44,061 nt of DNA from Azoarcus sp031546845 (GCA_031546845.1 JAVBJT010000049.1:1-44061); one strand, 5' to 3'. Positions 35,676 through 43,841 are shown, counted from the first letter of the stretch. Notes: generated by a model not told the origin, from the letters alone. Made by a program: numbers and translations.

Positions 35676-36029
35676 TTAGAACTTCAAGCCGCCTTCGCGG
35701 GCAGCCTCGGCCAACGCCTTCACGCGACCGTGATACAGGAAGCCCGAGCGGTCGAAAGCAACCGTCTCGATCCCAGCAGCCTTGGCACGTTCGGCGATGA
35801 GTTTGCCGATCACTTCCGCCGCCTGCTTGTTGCCGCCGTTTGCCACCTTGGCGCGAACATCCGCCTCGGCAGTCGACGCCGCAGCCAAAACCTGCGTACC
35901 GCAGCCAGAAATAATCTGGGCGTAGATATGACAATTGGAACGGAACACAGCGAGGCGTACCGCCTTGAGCTCCGCAAGCTTGGCGCGAGTTTTGCGCGCG
36001 CGGCGAAGACGAGTTTCTTTCTTGTTCAT
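35676..36029 (-). CDS. rplR: 50S ribosomal protein L18
   Basis: A 117-residue 5S rRNA-binding protein. RLRRARKTRAKLAELKAVRLAVFRSNCHIYAQII and the terminal DRSGFLYHGRVKALAEAAREGGLKF are diagnostic. Confidence 0.98.
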   Translation of the reverse strand: MNKKETRLRRARKTRAKLAELKAVRLAVFRSNCHIYAQIISGCGTQVLAAASTAEADVRAKVANGGNKQAAEVIGKLIAERAKAAGIETVAFDRSGFLYHGRVKALAEAAREGGLKF

Positions 36030-36040
36030 GACGAACCGCC

Positions 36041-36574
36041 TTACTTCTTCTTGGTTTCCTTGAGCGCCACCACTTCGTCCGCATAACGGACACCCTTGCC
36101 CTTGTAAGGCTCGGGGGCGCGGTAAGCCCGCACCTCGGCAGCAACTTGACCGACTTTCTGCTTGTCGATCCCCTTGATCACGATTTCGGTTTGCGACGGC
36201 GTCTCAACTTTCACGCCGACAGGCATCTGATGCACGACCGGATGCGAAAAACCCAACGAAAGGTTGAGCTTGTCACCCTGGGCCTGAGCGCGGTAACCGA
36301 CCCCGACCAGCGTCAGCTTGCGCTCAAAACCCTTTGTCACGCCGGCCACCATGTTGTTCACCAGCGCACGCACGGTACCGGACATCGCCCTGGCGTTTTC
36401 CACGCCTTCACGAGCCTTGCATACCAACGACTCACCATCACGCTCAACGGACACCGCCATATTCAGCGCTTGATGCAAGGTGCCAAGCGGCCCCTTGACG
36501 GCAATTTCAGCCGCGGAAATACTCACTTCCACGCCCTTCGGAATTGCCACAGGATTTTTAGCTACGCGAGACAT
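36041..36574 (-). CDS. rplF: 50S ribosomal protein L6
   Basis: A 177-residue, two-domain protein near the factor-binding site. SRVAKNPVAIPKGVEV at the start and YRAPEPYKGKGVRYADE near the end are diagnostic. Confidence 0.98.
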   Translation of the reverse strand: MSRVAKNPVAIPKGVEVSISAAEIAVKGPLGTLHQALNMAVSVERDGESLVCKAREGVENARAMSGTVRALVNNMVAGVTKGFERKLTLVGVGYRAQAQGDKLNLSLGFSHPVVHQMPVGVKVETPSQTEIVIKGIDKQKVGQVAAEVRAYRAPEPYKGKGVRYADEVVALKETKKK

Positions 36575-36583
36575 CGTCCCTCC

Positions 36584-36979
36584 TTATGCAACGAGACAAA
36601 TGACTTCGCCGCCCACCCGATTTGCACGGGCTGCACGATCCGTCATCACGCCCTTGGGTGTGGATACAATGGCAACACCAAGCCCATTCATCACGCGCGG
36701 CAAATCATCGCTGCCTTTGTATACGCGGAGCCCGGGGCTACTCACCCGCTCAATACGCTCAATAACAGGGCGTCCGGCATAATATTTCAGCGCGACATCA
36801 AGCGCAGACTTGCCGCTATCTTCCCGCACCGAAAAACCATCAATATAACCTTCGTCCTGCAACACTTTGGCAATCGCCACTTTTAGCTTCGACGATGGCA
36901 TGCTGACACTCACCTTCTGGGCTTGCTGCCCATTGCGAATACGCGTCAGCATGTCGGCGATCGGATCGGACATACTCAT
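36584..36979 (-). CDS. rpsH: 30S ribosomal protein S8
   Basis: A 131-residue central-domain rRNA binder. DPIADMLTRIRNGQ and the C-terminal GLGVAIVSTPKGVMTDRAARANRVGGEVIC are diagnostic. In E. coli S8 represses the spc operon at rplE; the target site is not obvious here. Confidence 0.98.
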   Translation of the reverse strand: MSMSDPIADMLTRIRNGQQAQKVSVSMPSSKLKVAIAKVLQDEGYIDGFSVREDSGKSALDVALKYYAGRPVIERIERVSSPGLRVYKGSDDLPRVMNGLGVAIVSTPKGVMTDRAARANRVGGEVICLVA

Positions 36980-36992
36980 CTTCGAACTCTCC

Positions 36993-37298
36993 TTACCAAC
37001 TCGCCTTGGTCATGCCAGGCACTTCACCGCGGAAAGCAATCTCACGCAGCTTATTGCGGCACAAACCAAATTTACGGAACACCCCCCGCGGACGCCCCGT
37101 CAGAGTGCAACGGTTACGTGTGCGCGTCGGATTGGCATTGCGCGGCAATTGCTGCAAAGCCAAACGGGCCGCCATCCGATCTTCCTCGGACAGCTTGGTA
37201 TCGCGAATCTGAGCAAGCAGCGCTGCACGCTTAGCGGAAAATTTTTCCACCAGCTTACGGCGCTTCTCTTCGCGGTTAATCAGAGAAAGCTTTGCCAT
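36993..37298 (-). CDS. rpsN: 30S ribosomal protein S14, zinc-free type
   Basis: A 101-residue head protein. The long form without CxxC zinc motifs (LPRNANPTRTRNRCTLTGRPRGVFRKFGLCRN). The ATG at 37298 gives MAKLSLINREEKRR, the usual start; the frame is open 12 codons upstream into the rplE end. Contrast with zinc-type S4 and L36 in the same operon. Confidence 0.97.
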   Translation of the reverse strand: MAKLSLINREEKRRKLVEKFSAKRAALLAQIRDTKLSEEDRMAARLALQQLPRNANPTRTRNRCTLTGRPRGVFRKFGLCRNKLREIAFRGEVPGMTKASW

Positions 37299-37305
37299 AT
37301 CACCC

Positions 37306-37845
37306 TCAATTCTTGAACGGGAATTTGAATGCACTGAGCAAAGCCCGCGCTTCCTGATCAGTCTTCGCCGTTGTCGTGATGCTGATATTCATCCCGCGCA
37401 ACGCATCGATTTTGTCGTACTCGATCTCGGGGAAAATGATCTGCTCTTTAACGCCGAGATTGTAATTTCCGCGACCATCGAAACCCTTGGCTGCAATTCC
37501 GCGAAAGTCCCGCACGCGCGGCAACGCGACTGTCACCAAACGATCAAGGAACTCAAACATTCGCGGACCGCGCAAGGTCACCATGCAGCCGATCGGATAG
37601 CCATCGCGGATTTTGAATCCAGCAATCGATTTTTTCGCCTTGGTTGAAACCGGCTTCTGGCCGGCGATTTTCGCCATATCGCCAATAGCGTTCTCAAGCA
37701 CTTTCTTATCACCGACAGCCTCACCCACACCCATATTGAGCGTGATCTTGGTGATGCGCGGCACTTCCATAACAGACTTGTAGCTGAACTGCTTCTGCAG
37801 ATCGGGCACAACAGAGTCTTTGTAGTATTGCTGCAAGCGAGCCAT
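37306..37845 (-). CDS. rplE: 50S ribosomal protein L5
   Basis: A 179-residue 5S rRNA-binding protein. The ATG at 37845 has AAGGAG 5 bases before it and gives the E. coli length; a GTG two codons upstream is inside the Shine-Dalgarno spacing. GVGEAVGDKKVLENAIGDM and GRGNYNLGVKEQIIFPEIEYDK are diagnostic. Confidence 0.97.
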   Translation of the reverse strand: MARLQQYYKDSVVPDLQKQFSYKSVMEVPRITKITLNMGVGEAVGDKKVLENAIGDMAKIAGQKPVSTKAKKSIAGFKIRDGYPIGCMVTLRGPRMFEFLDRLVTVALPRVRDFRGIAAKGFDGRGNYNLGVKEQIIFPEIEYDKIDALRGMNISITTTAKTDQEARALLSAFKFPFKN

Positions 37846-37854
37846 CGTCACTCC

Positions 37855-38172
37855 TTACGCCTCAACCAACTCGCCGTTCGACTTGAAGAAGCGCACCCGG
37901 CGACCATCTTCAAGCACCTTGATCCCGACACGGTCAGCTTTCTGCGACGCAGGATTGAACAGCGCAACATTGGAAATATGGATCGGCATCTCTTTTTCGA
38001 CGATGCCACCCACTTCGCCCTTGAGAGGATTCGGGCGAGCATGCTTCTTGACTCGATTAATCCCCTCAACCACGACGTGCTCATCATCTACGCGGCGCAA
38101 AACTGCGCCACGACGCCCCCGGTCCTTACCCGTCAGAACCACGACCTCATCACCCTTACGGATCTTGTTCAT
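37855..38172 (-). CDS. rplX: 50S ribosomal protein L24
   Basis: A 105-residue assembly-initiating protein with an N-terminal KOW motif (MNKIRKGDEVVVLTGKDRGRRGAVLR). Confidence 0.97.
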   Translation of the reverse strand: MNKIRKGDEVVVLTGKDRGRRGAVLRRVDDEHVVVEGINRVKKHARPNPLKGEVGGIVEKEMPIHISNVALFNPASQKADRVGIKVLEDGRRVRFFKSNGELVEA

Positions 38173-38184
38173 TTCAGCGACCTC

Positions 38185-38553
38185 TCAGAGCACTTCGGGC
38201 GCCAGCGAAACGATTTTCATAAACCGCTCCGTACGCAACTCGCGCGTCACCGGCCCAAAAATACGTGTACCGATCGGCTCAAGCTTGTTATTCAGCAACA
38301 CGGCTGCATTGTTGTCGAACTTGACCAGCGAACCGTCGGGACGGCGAACGCCCTTTGCCGTACGCACGACAACAGCGCTATACACGTCACCCTTCTTGAC
38401 ACGCCCACGGGGCGCCGCATCCTTTATGGTCACCTTGATGATGTCGCCGATGCCCGCATAGCGGCGCTTCGACCCACCAAGAACCTTGATGCACATCACC
38501 GAACGCGCGCCGGTGTTATCCGCCACATCCAGCCTAGACTGCATTTGAATCAT
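38185..38553 (-). CDS. rplN: 50S ribosomal protein L14
   Basis: A 122-residue interface protein. MIQMQSRLDVADNTGARSVMCIKVLGGSKRRYA is diagnostic. First gene downstream of the promoter at 38644-38672, as in the E. coli spc operon. Confidence 0.98.
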   Translation of the reverse strand: MIQMQSRLDVADNTGARSVMCIKVLGGSKRRYAGIGDIIKVTIKDAAPRGRVKKGDVYSAVVVRTAKGVRRPDGSLVKFDNNAAVLLNNKLEPIGTRIFGPVTRELRTERFMKIVSLAPEVL

Positions 38554-38643
38554 GAAAATATCTCCAACTTATCCCGCGCGGCGGTCAGTCTTGGAACCCG
38601 TCAGGGTCGAATGCCCCGAGCGAGTACCGGAGCAAAGATTTTG

Positions 38644-38672
38644 ATTATAGCAGCCTGGCGATCTTTCGCCAA
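38644..38672 (-). promoter_or_regulatory. Sigma-70 promoter of the spc half-operon
   Basis: On the minus strand TTGGCG (38672-38667), 17 bases, then a perfect TATAAT (38649-38644). Transcription would start near 38637, leaving a leader of about 83 bases before rplN. The -35 and part of the spacer form an inverted repeat (TGGCG-N6-CGCCA). It lies in a 156-bp gap, the only long gap between rplC and rplQ, and matches the place of the E. coli spc promoter. Confidence 0.85.
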
Positions 38673-38709
38673 GCTACTCTCGCAAAAAATTGCAACTACC
38701 GCTTAGTTA

Positions 38710-38979
38710 TTAAATAACGCGAGCTTTCTCAAGCACACGCGCCACTCGCCAAGTCTTTGTGCGGGAAATCGGACGGCACTCTTCGATTTCGACCAAATCA
38801 CCCTGCAGCGCAGCATCGTTTTCCACGTGGGCGTGATACTTCGCCGACCGGGTAATGATTTTGCCATACAACGGATGCTTGACCCGCCGCTCGACCAACA
38901 CGGTCACGGTCTTTTCCATTTTGTCGCTCACCACACGCCCGACCAAAGCGCGGCGAACCTTTTCGACTTGTCCGTTCAT
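38710..38979 (-). CDS. rpsQ: 30S ribosomal protein S17
   Basis: An 89-residue OB-fold 16S rRNA binder. LVGRVVSDKMEKTVTVLVERRVKHPLYGKII is diagnostic. Last gene of the S10-type half-operon; its stop is followed by the promoter-bearing gap. Confidence 0.97.
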   Translation of the reverse strand: MNGQVEKVRRALVGRVVSDKMEKTVTVLVERRVKHPLYGKIITRSAKYHAHVENDAALQGDLVEIEECRPISRTKTWRVARVLEKARVI

Positions 38980-39170
38980 TACTGACCCGCCTTTTCGCGC
39001 AGAATGGTCCGCACGCGCGCGATATTGCGGCGTACCTTTCCGACTTCACTTGTATTGCTCAGTTGCTGCGTCGCCAGACGCATGCGCAAGGAAAACTGCG
39101 CCTTCAACAATCCAAGCAATTCCTCATTCAGCTCACCTGCGCTTTTCGCGCGGAGTTCACTCGCCTTCAT
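38979..39170 (-). CDS. rpmC: 50S ribosomal protein L29
   Basis: A 63-residue helical hairpin at the exit tunnel (MKASELRAKSAGELNEELLGLLKAQFSLRM). Overlaps the rpsQ start by one base. Confidence 0.97.
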   Translation of the reverse strand: MKASELRAKSAGELNEELLGLLKAQFSLRMRLATQQLSNTSEVGKVRRNIARVRTILREKAGQ

Positions 39171-39172
39171 GC

Positions 39173-39589
39173 TTACCCCACTTGGCGTGTCACAAATACG
39201 GTTTCGAGCGGAAGCTTCGCGGCAGCAAGCCGGAATGCCTCGCGCGCCAGCGCTTCGTCCACACCGTCCATTTCATAAAGCACCTTGCCCGGCTGGATCT
39301 CGGCAACCCAATACTCGGGATTCCCTTTACCGTTCCCCATCCGAACCTCAGCCGGCTTTTTAGAAACGGGTTTATCCGGGAAAATGCGAATCCAGATACG
39401 ACCGCCGCGCTTGATATGGCGCGTCATCGCGCGCCGGGCCGATTCGATCTGGCGCGCCGTAAGGCGACCCCGACCGATCGCTTTCAAGCCAAAATCACCG
39501 AAACTAACCTTCGCGCCGCGCGTCGCCAGGCCCGTATTACGGCCTTTCTGCTCCTTACGGTATTTTCTTCTCGTCGGCTGCAGCATCAT
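39173..39589 (-). CDS. rplP: 50S ribosomal protein L16
   Basis: A 138-residue protein needed for the peptidyl-transferase region. MLQPTRRKYRKEQKGRN and KPAEVRMGNGKGNPEYWVAEIQPG are diagnostic; the Arg that is hydroxylated in E. coli L16 (in EVRMG) is kept. Its ATG overlaps the rpsC stop by 4 bases; the annotated start is ATGATGCTGCAG, so the second ATG is also possible. Confidence 0.97.
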   Translation of the reverse strand: MMLQPTRRKYRKEQKGRNTGLATRGAKVSFGDFGLKAIGRGRLTARQIESARRAMTRHIKRGGRIWIRIFPDKPVSKKPAEVRMGNGKGNPEYWVAEIQPGKVLYEMDGVDEALAREAFRLAAAKLPLETVFVTRQVG

Positions 39590-40368
39590 TCACTCCTGCT
39601 TTCTTCTGGCCGGGCATCACCACCGGCCCGGCGCGCCGGACGACGCGCGGAACGATTTTTATCGTCGTCGTTGCGCGGCGCACCGCGACGCCCACGGCGG
39701 TTTTCCGTTTCGGGTTCGGCTGCAGCCGGCTGCTCATTACGGCCCAGCATTTCGCCTTTGAACACCCAGACCTTGATGCCGATGATGCCGTAAGTCGTCT
39801 TCGCCTCCGACACACCGTAATCGATATTGGCGCGCAACGTATGCAGAGGCACGCGCCCTTCGCGATACCACTCGGTACGCGCGATTTCCGCACCGTTCAA
39901 ACGGCCGGAACTCATGATCTTGATACCTTGGGCACCAAGACGCATCGCATTCTGCATTGCACGTTTCATCGCGCGGCGGAACATGATCCGTTTTTCCAGT
40001 TGCTGTGCGATCGAATCGGCAACCAGCTTCGCGTCGATTTCCGGCTTGCGCACTTCCTCGATATTCACATGCACCGGAACTCCGATGATTTTTTGCAGCT
40101 CGCGCTTGAGCGCCTCGATATCCTCGCCTTTCTTCCCGATCACCACGCCGGGACGGGCGCTGGATATCGTGATACGGGCATTTTTCGCCGGACGCTCGAT
40201 GACAACGCGGCCCACGGAGGCATGAGCAAGCTTCTTCTTCAGGTAATCGCGAACCTTCAGATCCTCATGCAGCATCTTGGAAAAGTTACGGCTCGGTGCA
40301 AACCAACGAGAACCCCAGTCGCGTGTGACGGCAAGGCGGAAACCGGTTGGATGAATTTTTTGACCCAT
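39586..40368 (-). CDS. rpsC: 30S ribosomal protein S3 with extended tail
   Basis: A 260-residue protein of the mRNA entry site, longer than E. coli S3 (233). KH domain and GVVIGKKGEDIEALKRELQ are intact. The extra C-terminal ~45 residues are rich in Arg, Glu, Ala and Asp, a low-complexity tail of the kind seen in betaproteobacterial S3. Confidence 0.97.
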   Translation of the reverse strand: MGQKIHPTGFRLAVTRDWGSRWFAPSRNFSKMLHEDLKVRDYLKKKLAHASVGRVVIERPAKNARITISSARPGVVIGKKGEDIEALKRELQKIIGVPVHVNIEEVRKPEIDAKLVADSIAQQLEKRIMFRRAMKRAMQNAMRLGAQGIKIMSSGRLNGAEIARTEWYREGRVPLHTLRANIDYGVSEAKTTYGIIGIKVWVFKGEMLGRNEQPAAAEPETENRRGRRGAPRNDDDKNRSARRPARRAGGDARPEESRSE

Positions 40369-40377
40369 GTTTTTTCC

Positions 40378-40707
40378 TTACTCGCCGACAGACACGAAAA
40401 TGTGGCAGGTGGGCTTCAGGATACGGTTGCCGCGCCCTTTCGCACGCGCGGCAAAACGCTTCAGCGACGTACCCTCTTCAACGCAAATGTGCGTCACCTT
40501 CAGCGCATCGATATCAGCGCCGTCGTTGTGCTCCGCATTCGCAATCGCCGACTCCACCACCTTGCGAATAATCTTCGCGCCTTTCTTTGGCGAGAAAGCA
40601 AGGATGTTCAGCGCCTGCCCGACAGACTTGCCCCGCACCTGATCCGCCACCAAGCGACCCTTTTGGGCCGACAGGCGAACACCACGGAGAATGGCTTTGG
40701 TTTCCAT
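40378..40707 (-). CDS. rplV: 50S ribosomal protein L22
   Basis: A 109-residue exit-tunnel protein. SAQKGRLVADQVRGKSVGQALNIL and the loop with KGRGNRILKPTCHIFV are diagnostic. Confidence 0.98.
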   Translation of the reverse strand: METKAILRGVRLSAQKGRLVADQVRGKSVGQALNILAFSPKKGAKIIRKVVESAIANAEHNDGADIDALKVTHICVEEGTSLKRFAARAKGRGNRILKPTCHIFVSVGE

Positions 40708-40716
40708 GATCTCCCC

Positions 40717-40992
40717 TTATCTCTTCGCTTTCTTGCTGGCCGCATGACCTTTGAAGGTCCGCGTCAGCGCGAATTCGCCGAGCTTGTGGCCAACCATATT
40801 CTCGGATACATACACCGGAATATGCTGCCGCCCGTTGTGGACCGCGATGGTGAAACCGACGAAATCCGGCAACACCGTCGAACGGCGAGACCAAGTCTTG
40901 ATCGGACGCTTGTCGTTACTTCCCCGCGCGGCGTCGACCTTTTTCAGCAGGTGCGCATCGACAAACGGGCCTTTTTTGATAGAACGAGCCAT
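40717..40992 (-). CDS. rpsS: 30S ribosomal protein S19
   Basis: A 91-residue head protein. ARSIKKGPFVDAHLLKKV, WSRRSTVLPDFVGFTIAVHNGRQHIPVYV and KLGEFALTRTFKGH are diagnostic. Confidence 0.98.
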   Translation of the reverse strand: MARSIKKGPFVDAHLLKKVDAARGSNDKRPIKTWSRRSTVLPDFVGFTIAVHNGRQHIPVYVSENMVGHKLGEFALTRTFKGHAASKKAKR

Positions 40993-41002
40993 CTGTTACC
41001 CC

Positions 41003-41830
41003 TTAACGCTTATGACGACGCTGCACGATCATCGTGTCGGTGCGCTTGTTGCGACGAGTACGGTAGCCTTTTGCTGGCGTACCCCACGGACTGACCGGCA
41101 CTCGTGCCTCGCCGGTGCGCCCTTCACCACCACCATGCGGGTGATCGACCGGGTTCATCACCACACCGCGGACGGTCGGACGAATACCGCGCCAACGATT
41201 CGCACCCGCCTTGCCGATCTTACGCAGGCTGTGCTCCTCGTTACCCACTTCGCCGATGGTCGCCCGGCACTCGACATGCACGCGACGAATCTCACCGGAG
41301 CGCAAGCGCAACTGGGCATAAACCCCTTCACGCGCCAGCAACTGCACCGAAGTGCCCGCCGCACGCGCCAACTGGGCGCCCTTGCCCGGCATCATCTCAA
41401 TGCAGTGAATGGTCGAACCAACGGGAATATTACGAATCGGCAACGCATTGCCCGGCTTGATCGGTGCTTCCGCGCCACTCATCAGCTGCTGCCCGACCAC
41501 AATACCGCGCGGCGCGATAATGTAACGACGCTCGCCATCGGCATAACACAGCAGCGCGATATTCGCCGAACGGTTCGGGTCATACTCGATACGCTCGACT
41601 TTTGCAACGACACCGTCCTTATTCCGGCGGAAATCGATCACGCGATAATGCTGCTTATGCCCACCACCCTGGTGGCGGACGGTAATGCGACCACTGTTGT
41701 TACGGCCAGCTCTCTTGCTCTGCGGCTCCAACAGCCCCGCAAACGGACGACCCTTGTGAAGGCTGCTATTGACCACCTTCACCATCGCGCGACGGCCGGC
41801 GGATGTAGGCTTAAGTTTTACCAGTGCCAT
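41003..41830 (-). CDS. rplB: 50S ribosomal protein L2
   Basis: A 275-residue protein essential for subunit joining and peptidyl transfer. GRNNSGRITVRHQGGGHKQHYR and the conserved His region MNPVDHPHGGGEGR are intact. Confidence 0.98.
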   Translation of the reverse strand: MALVKLKPTSAGRRAMVKVVNSSLHKGRPFAGLLEPQSKRAGRNNSGRITVRHQGGGHKQHYRVIDFRRNKDGVVAKVERIEYDPNRSANIALLCYADGERRYIIAPRGIVVGQQLMSGAEAPIKPGNALPIRNIPVGSTIHCIEMMPGKGAQLARAAGTSVQLLAREGVYAQLRLRSGEIRRVHVECRATIGEVGNEEHSLRKIGKAGANRWRGIRPTVRGVVMNPVDHPHGGGEGRTGEARVPVSPWGTPAKGYRTRRNKRTDTMIVQRRHKR

Positions 41831-41836
41831 AATTGA

Positions 41837-42142
41837 TCACTCCCCGGCCGCAAAATTGATTTCTTGACCAGGCTTGAGGCACACGAACGCCTTCTTCCAG
41901 TCTTTGCGCCGACCCAGGCTTTTGCCGGAACGTTTTTCCTTACCCTTAACGTTGGCAATCTGCACCGACTCCACCTGAACCTTGAACAGCAGCTCAACAG
42001 CCGCCTTCACTTCTGGCTTCGTCGCATCGGTGGCGACCTTGAAAATCACCTGCTCGTTCTTGTCGGCAACAAAAGTTGCCTTTTCGGATATCTGCGGGGC
42101 GAGCAACACCTGCAGCAAACGTTCCTGACCTATCGCGCTCAT
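41837..42142 (-). CDS. rplW: 50S ribosomal protein L23
   Basis: A 101-residue exit-site protein that docks trigger factor and SRP. The ATG at 42142 overlaps the rplD stop (ATGA) with GGAGG upstream; a GTG two codons earlier is less likely. LLQVLLAPQISEKAT and the basic loop GKEKRSGKSLGRRKDWKKA are typical. Confidence 0.96.
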   Translation of the reverse strand: MSAIGQERLLQVLLAPQISEKATFVADKNEQVIFKVATDATKPEVKAAVELLFKVQVESVQIANVKGKEKRSGKSLGRRKDWKKAFVCLKPGQEINFAAGE

Positions 42143-42765
42143 TGCCACGCCTCCTCCATCTTCGCCAGCGCGCCCTTGGTCACGAGCACCTTGGGAAAAC
42201 GAACAAGCGAAACCGGATCCGCTTCCTTGACATCGAGCACTAGCACCGTATGCAGATTGCGCGACGACAAAAACAGGTTTTCATTGACGTCGTCGGTAAT
42301 CACCAACACCGACTCCGACTCCAACCCCATATCCTTGAGCTTCTTCGCCAGGAGTCGCGTCTTCGGCGCCTCGACGCTGAAACCATCAACCACCGCCAAA
42401 CGATCCTCGCGGACTAGTTGCGACAGAATCGACGCCACACCAGCGCGATACATCTTGCGATTAACTTTCTGACTGAAGTTCTCGTCGGGAGAACTCGGGA
42501 AAATCTTACCGCCACCACGCCACAGCGGGCTCGACGCCATACCGGCACGCGCATTGCCCGTACCTTTCTGGCGGAACGGTTTACGCGTCGACTTGGCGAT
42601 TTCAGAACGCCCCTTCTGGGCGCGATTACCGGAACGGGCATTGGCCAGATAAGCCGTAACGACCTGATGAATCAACGATTCGTTGTATTCACGACCGAAC
42701 AGCACATCGGAAGCCTGCAGCATCGATGCCGGCTGCCCCTGATCATTCAAGAGTTTCAGTTCCAT
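42139..42765 (-). CDS. rplD: 50S ribosomal protein L4
   Basis: A 208-residue exit-tunnel protein. STRKPFRQKGTGNARAGMASSPLWRGGGKIFPS is the tunnel loop. In E. coli L4 represses the S10 operon through a leader hairpin; here hairpins precede rplC and rpsJ, but the link is untested. Confidence 0.97.
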   Translation of the reverse strand: MELKLLNDQGQPASMLQASDVLFGREYNESLIHQVVTAYLANARSGNRAQKGRSEIAKSTRKPFRQKGTGNARAGMASSPLWRGGGKIFPSSPDENFSQKVNRKMYRAGVASILSQLVREDRLAVVDGFSVEAPKTRLLAKKLKDMGLESESVLVITDDVNENLFLSSRNLHTVLVLDVKEADPVSLVRFPKVLVTKGALAKMEEAWQ

Positions 42766-42776
42766 GCATCCGCCCC

Positions 42777-43415
42777 TTATGCCTTAACCGCAGGACGAAC
42801 GACAACGTCGCCACCCTTCGCACCCGGCACAGCCCCCTTCACCAACAAGAGCTGACGTTCCACGTCGACGCGGATGACTTCCAGACCCTGCGTCGTGCGC
42901 TGCACGGCGCCGTACTGTCCCGCCATTTTCTTACCAGGGAACACACGACCCGGATCCTGTGCCATACCAATGGAACCCGCCGAGTTATGCGATATCGAGT
43001 TACCGTGGGATGCCCGGTTCGACGAAAAATTATGGCGCTTGATTGGACCGGAGAACCCCTTACCGATCGTCTCGCCCATTACATCGACCTTTTGGCCAAC
43101 GGCGAAAATATCCACCTTGACGACGTCGCCCGCCTTAAGACCGGCAAGCTGCTCCGGCGCGACACGGAATTCCTTGAGGCCACGACTCGGCGCAACGCCG
43201 GCCTTTGCCAAATGACCCGCCGCAGCCTTTACCACACGGCTGGCGCGACGCGCGCCAAATGCCACCTGAACCGCAGCATAGCCATCGGTATCGGGCATCT
43301 TGATTTGAGACACATGATTGTCGGACACGTCCAGCACCGTCACCGGAATGGATCTACCATCCTCGGAAAAAATGCGAGTCATGCCGACCTTGCGTCCAAC
43401 AAGGCCTAAACTCAT
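42777..43415 (-). CDS. rplC: 50S ribosomal protein L3
   Basis: A 212-residue protein near the peptidyl-transferase centre. LVGRKVGMTRIFSEDGRSIPVTV, ASHGNSISHN and PGKKMAGQYG are diagnostic. The residue aligning with E. coli Gln150, which PrmB methylates, reads Asn here (NFSSNRASHGN). AGGAG precedes the ATG, and a hairpin precedes that. It is 114 bases from rpsJ, so this looks like the head of the S10-type operon. Confidence 0.97.
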   Translation of the reverse strand: MSLGLVGRKVGMTRIFSEDGRSIPVTVLDVSDNHVSQIKMPDTDGYAAVQVAFGARRASRVVKAAAGHLAKAGVAPSRGLKEFRVAPEQLAGLKAGDVVKVDIFAVGQKVDVMGETIGKGFSGPIKRHNFSSNRASHGNSISHNSAGSIGMAQDPGRVFPGKKMAGQYGAVQRTTQGLEVIRVDVERQLLLVKGAVPGAKGGDVVVRPAVKA

Positions 43416-43432
43416 CTGTTTTTCTCCTGACT

Positions 43433-43454
43433 CTCCGGTTGCGATTGACCGGAG
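43433..43454 (-). promoter_or_regulatory. Leader hairpin just upstream of the rplC ribosome binding site
   Basis: CTCCGGT (43433-43439) and ACCGGAG (43448-43454) form a perfect 7-bp stem with an 8-base loop, about 5 bases before the rplC Shine-Dalgarno. It may influence rplC translation. Confidence 0.5.
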
Positions 43455-43480
43455 TTCACTAAAATTGCACCAACAGGCAC

Positions 43481-43519
43481 AAAGGCCGGATTATACCGGC
43501 CTTTATTCGCATCCCGCAA
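43481..43519 (-). promoter_or_regulatory. Perfect palindrome with TATAAT loop between rpsJ and rplC
   Basis: AAAGGCCGG (43481-43489) and CCGGCCTTT (43496-43504) flank a six-base loop that reads TATAAT on the minus strand. As a promoter, TATAAT pairs with TTGCGG 18 bases upstream (43514-43519), a weak -35. As RNA it is a 9-bp hairpin followed by only TTT, a weak terminator for rpsJ. It may do both jobs. Confidence 0.55.
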
Positions 43520-43529
43520 GCTTTCAGAC

Positions 43530-43841
43530 TTACTGAAGCTTGATTTCTACATCCACGCCCGCCGGCAGATCAAGCTTCATCAACGCATCAACCGTCTTGT
43601 CGGTCGGATCGATGATGTCCATCAAGCGCTGATGAGTACGGATTTCCATCTGATCGCGCGAAGTCTTGTTGACGTGCGGCGAACGCAACAGATCAAAGCG
43701 TTCAATACGCGTGGGCAGCGGCACAGGACCACGGACAACCGCGCCGGTACGCTTGGCGGTATCGACGATTTCCAACGCGGACTGATCGATCAGCCGGTAA
43801 TCAAACGCTTTCAAGCGAATACGGATTTTCTGATTTTGCAT
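43530..43841 (-). CDS. rpsJ: 30S ribosomal protein S10
   Basis: A 103-residue head protein and NusE transcription partner. MQNQKIRIRLKAFDYRLIDQSALEIV and GPVPLPTRIERFDLLRSPHVNKTSRDQ are diagnostic. The ATG at 43841 is chosen over an in-frame start four codons upstream. It is 51 bases from tuf and 114 from rplC, so it seems to be the last gene of the str-type unit. Confidence 0.97.
   Translation of the reverse strand: MQNQKIRIRLKAFDYRLIDQSALEIVDTAKRTGAVVRGPVPLPTRIERFDLLRSPHVNKTSRDQMEIRTHQRLMDIIDPTDKTVDALMKLDLPAGVDVEIKLQ

Noticed and set aside
34845..36086. A 413-codon plus-strand open frame opposite rplO-rplR
   Set aside because: It is antisense to four certain ribosomal genes and His/Arg-rich in the way typical of such shadows.
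39841..41094. A 417-codon plus-strand open frame across rpsC, rplV and rpsS
   Set aside because: It spans three certain ribosomal protein genes in antisense and matches no family.
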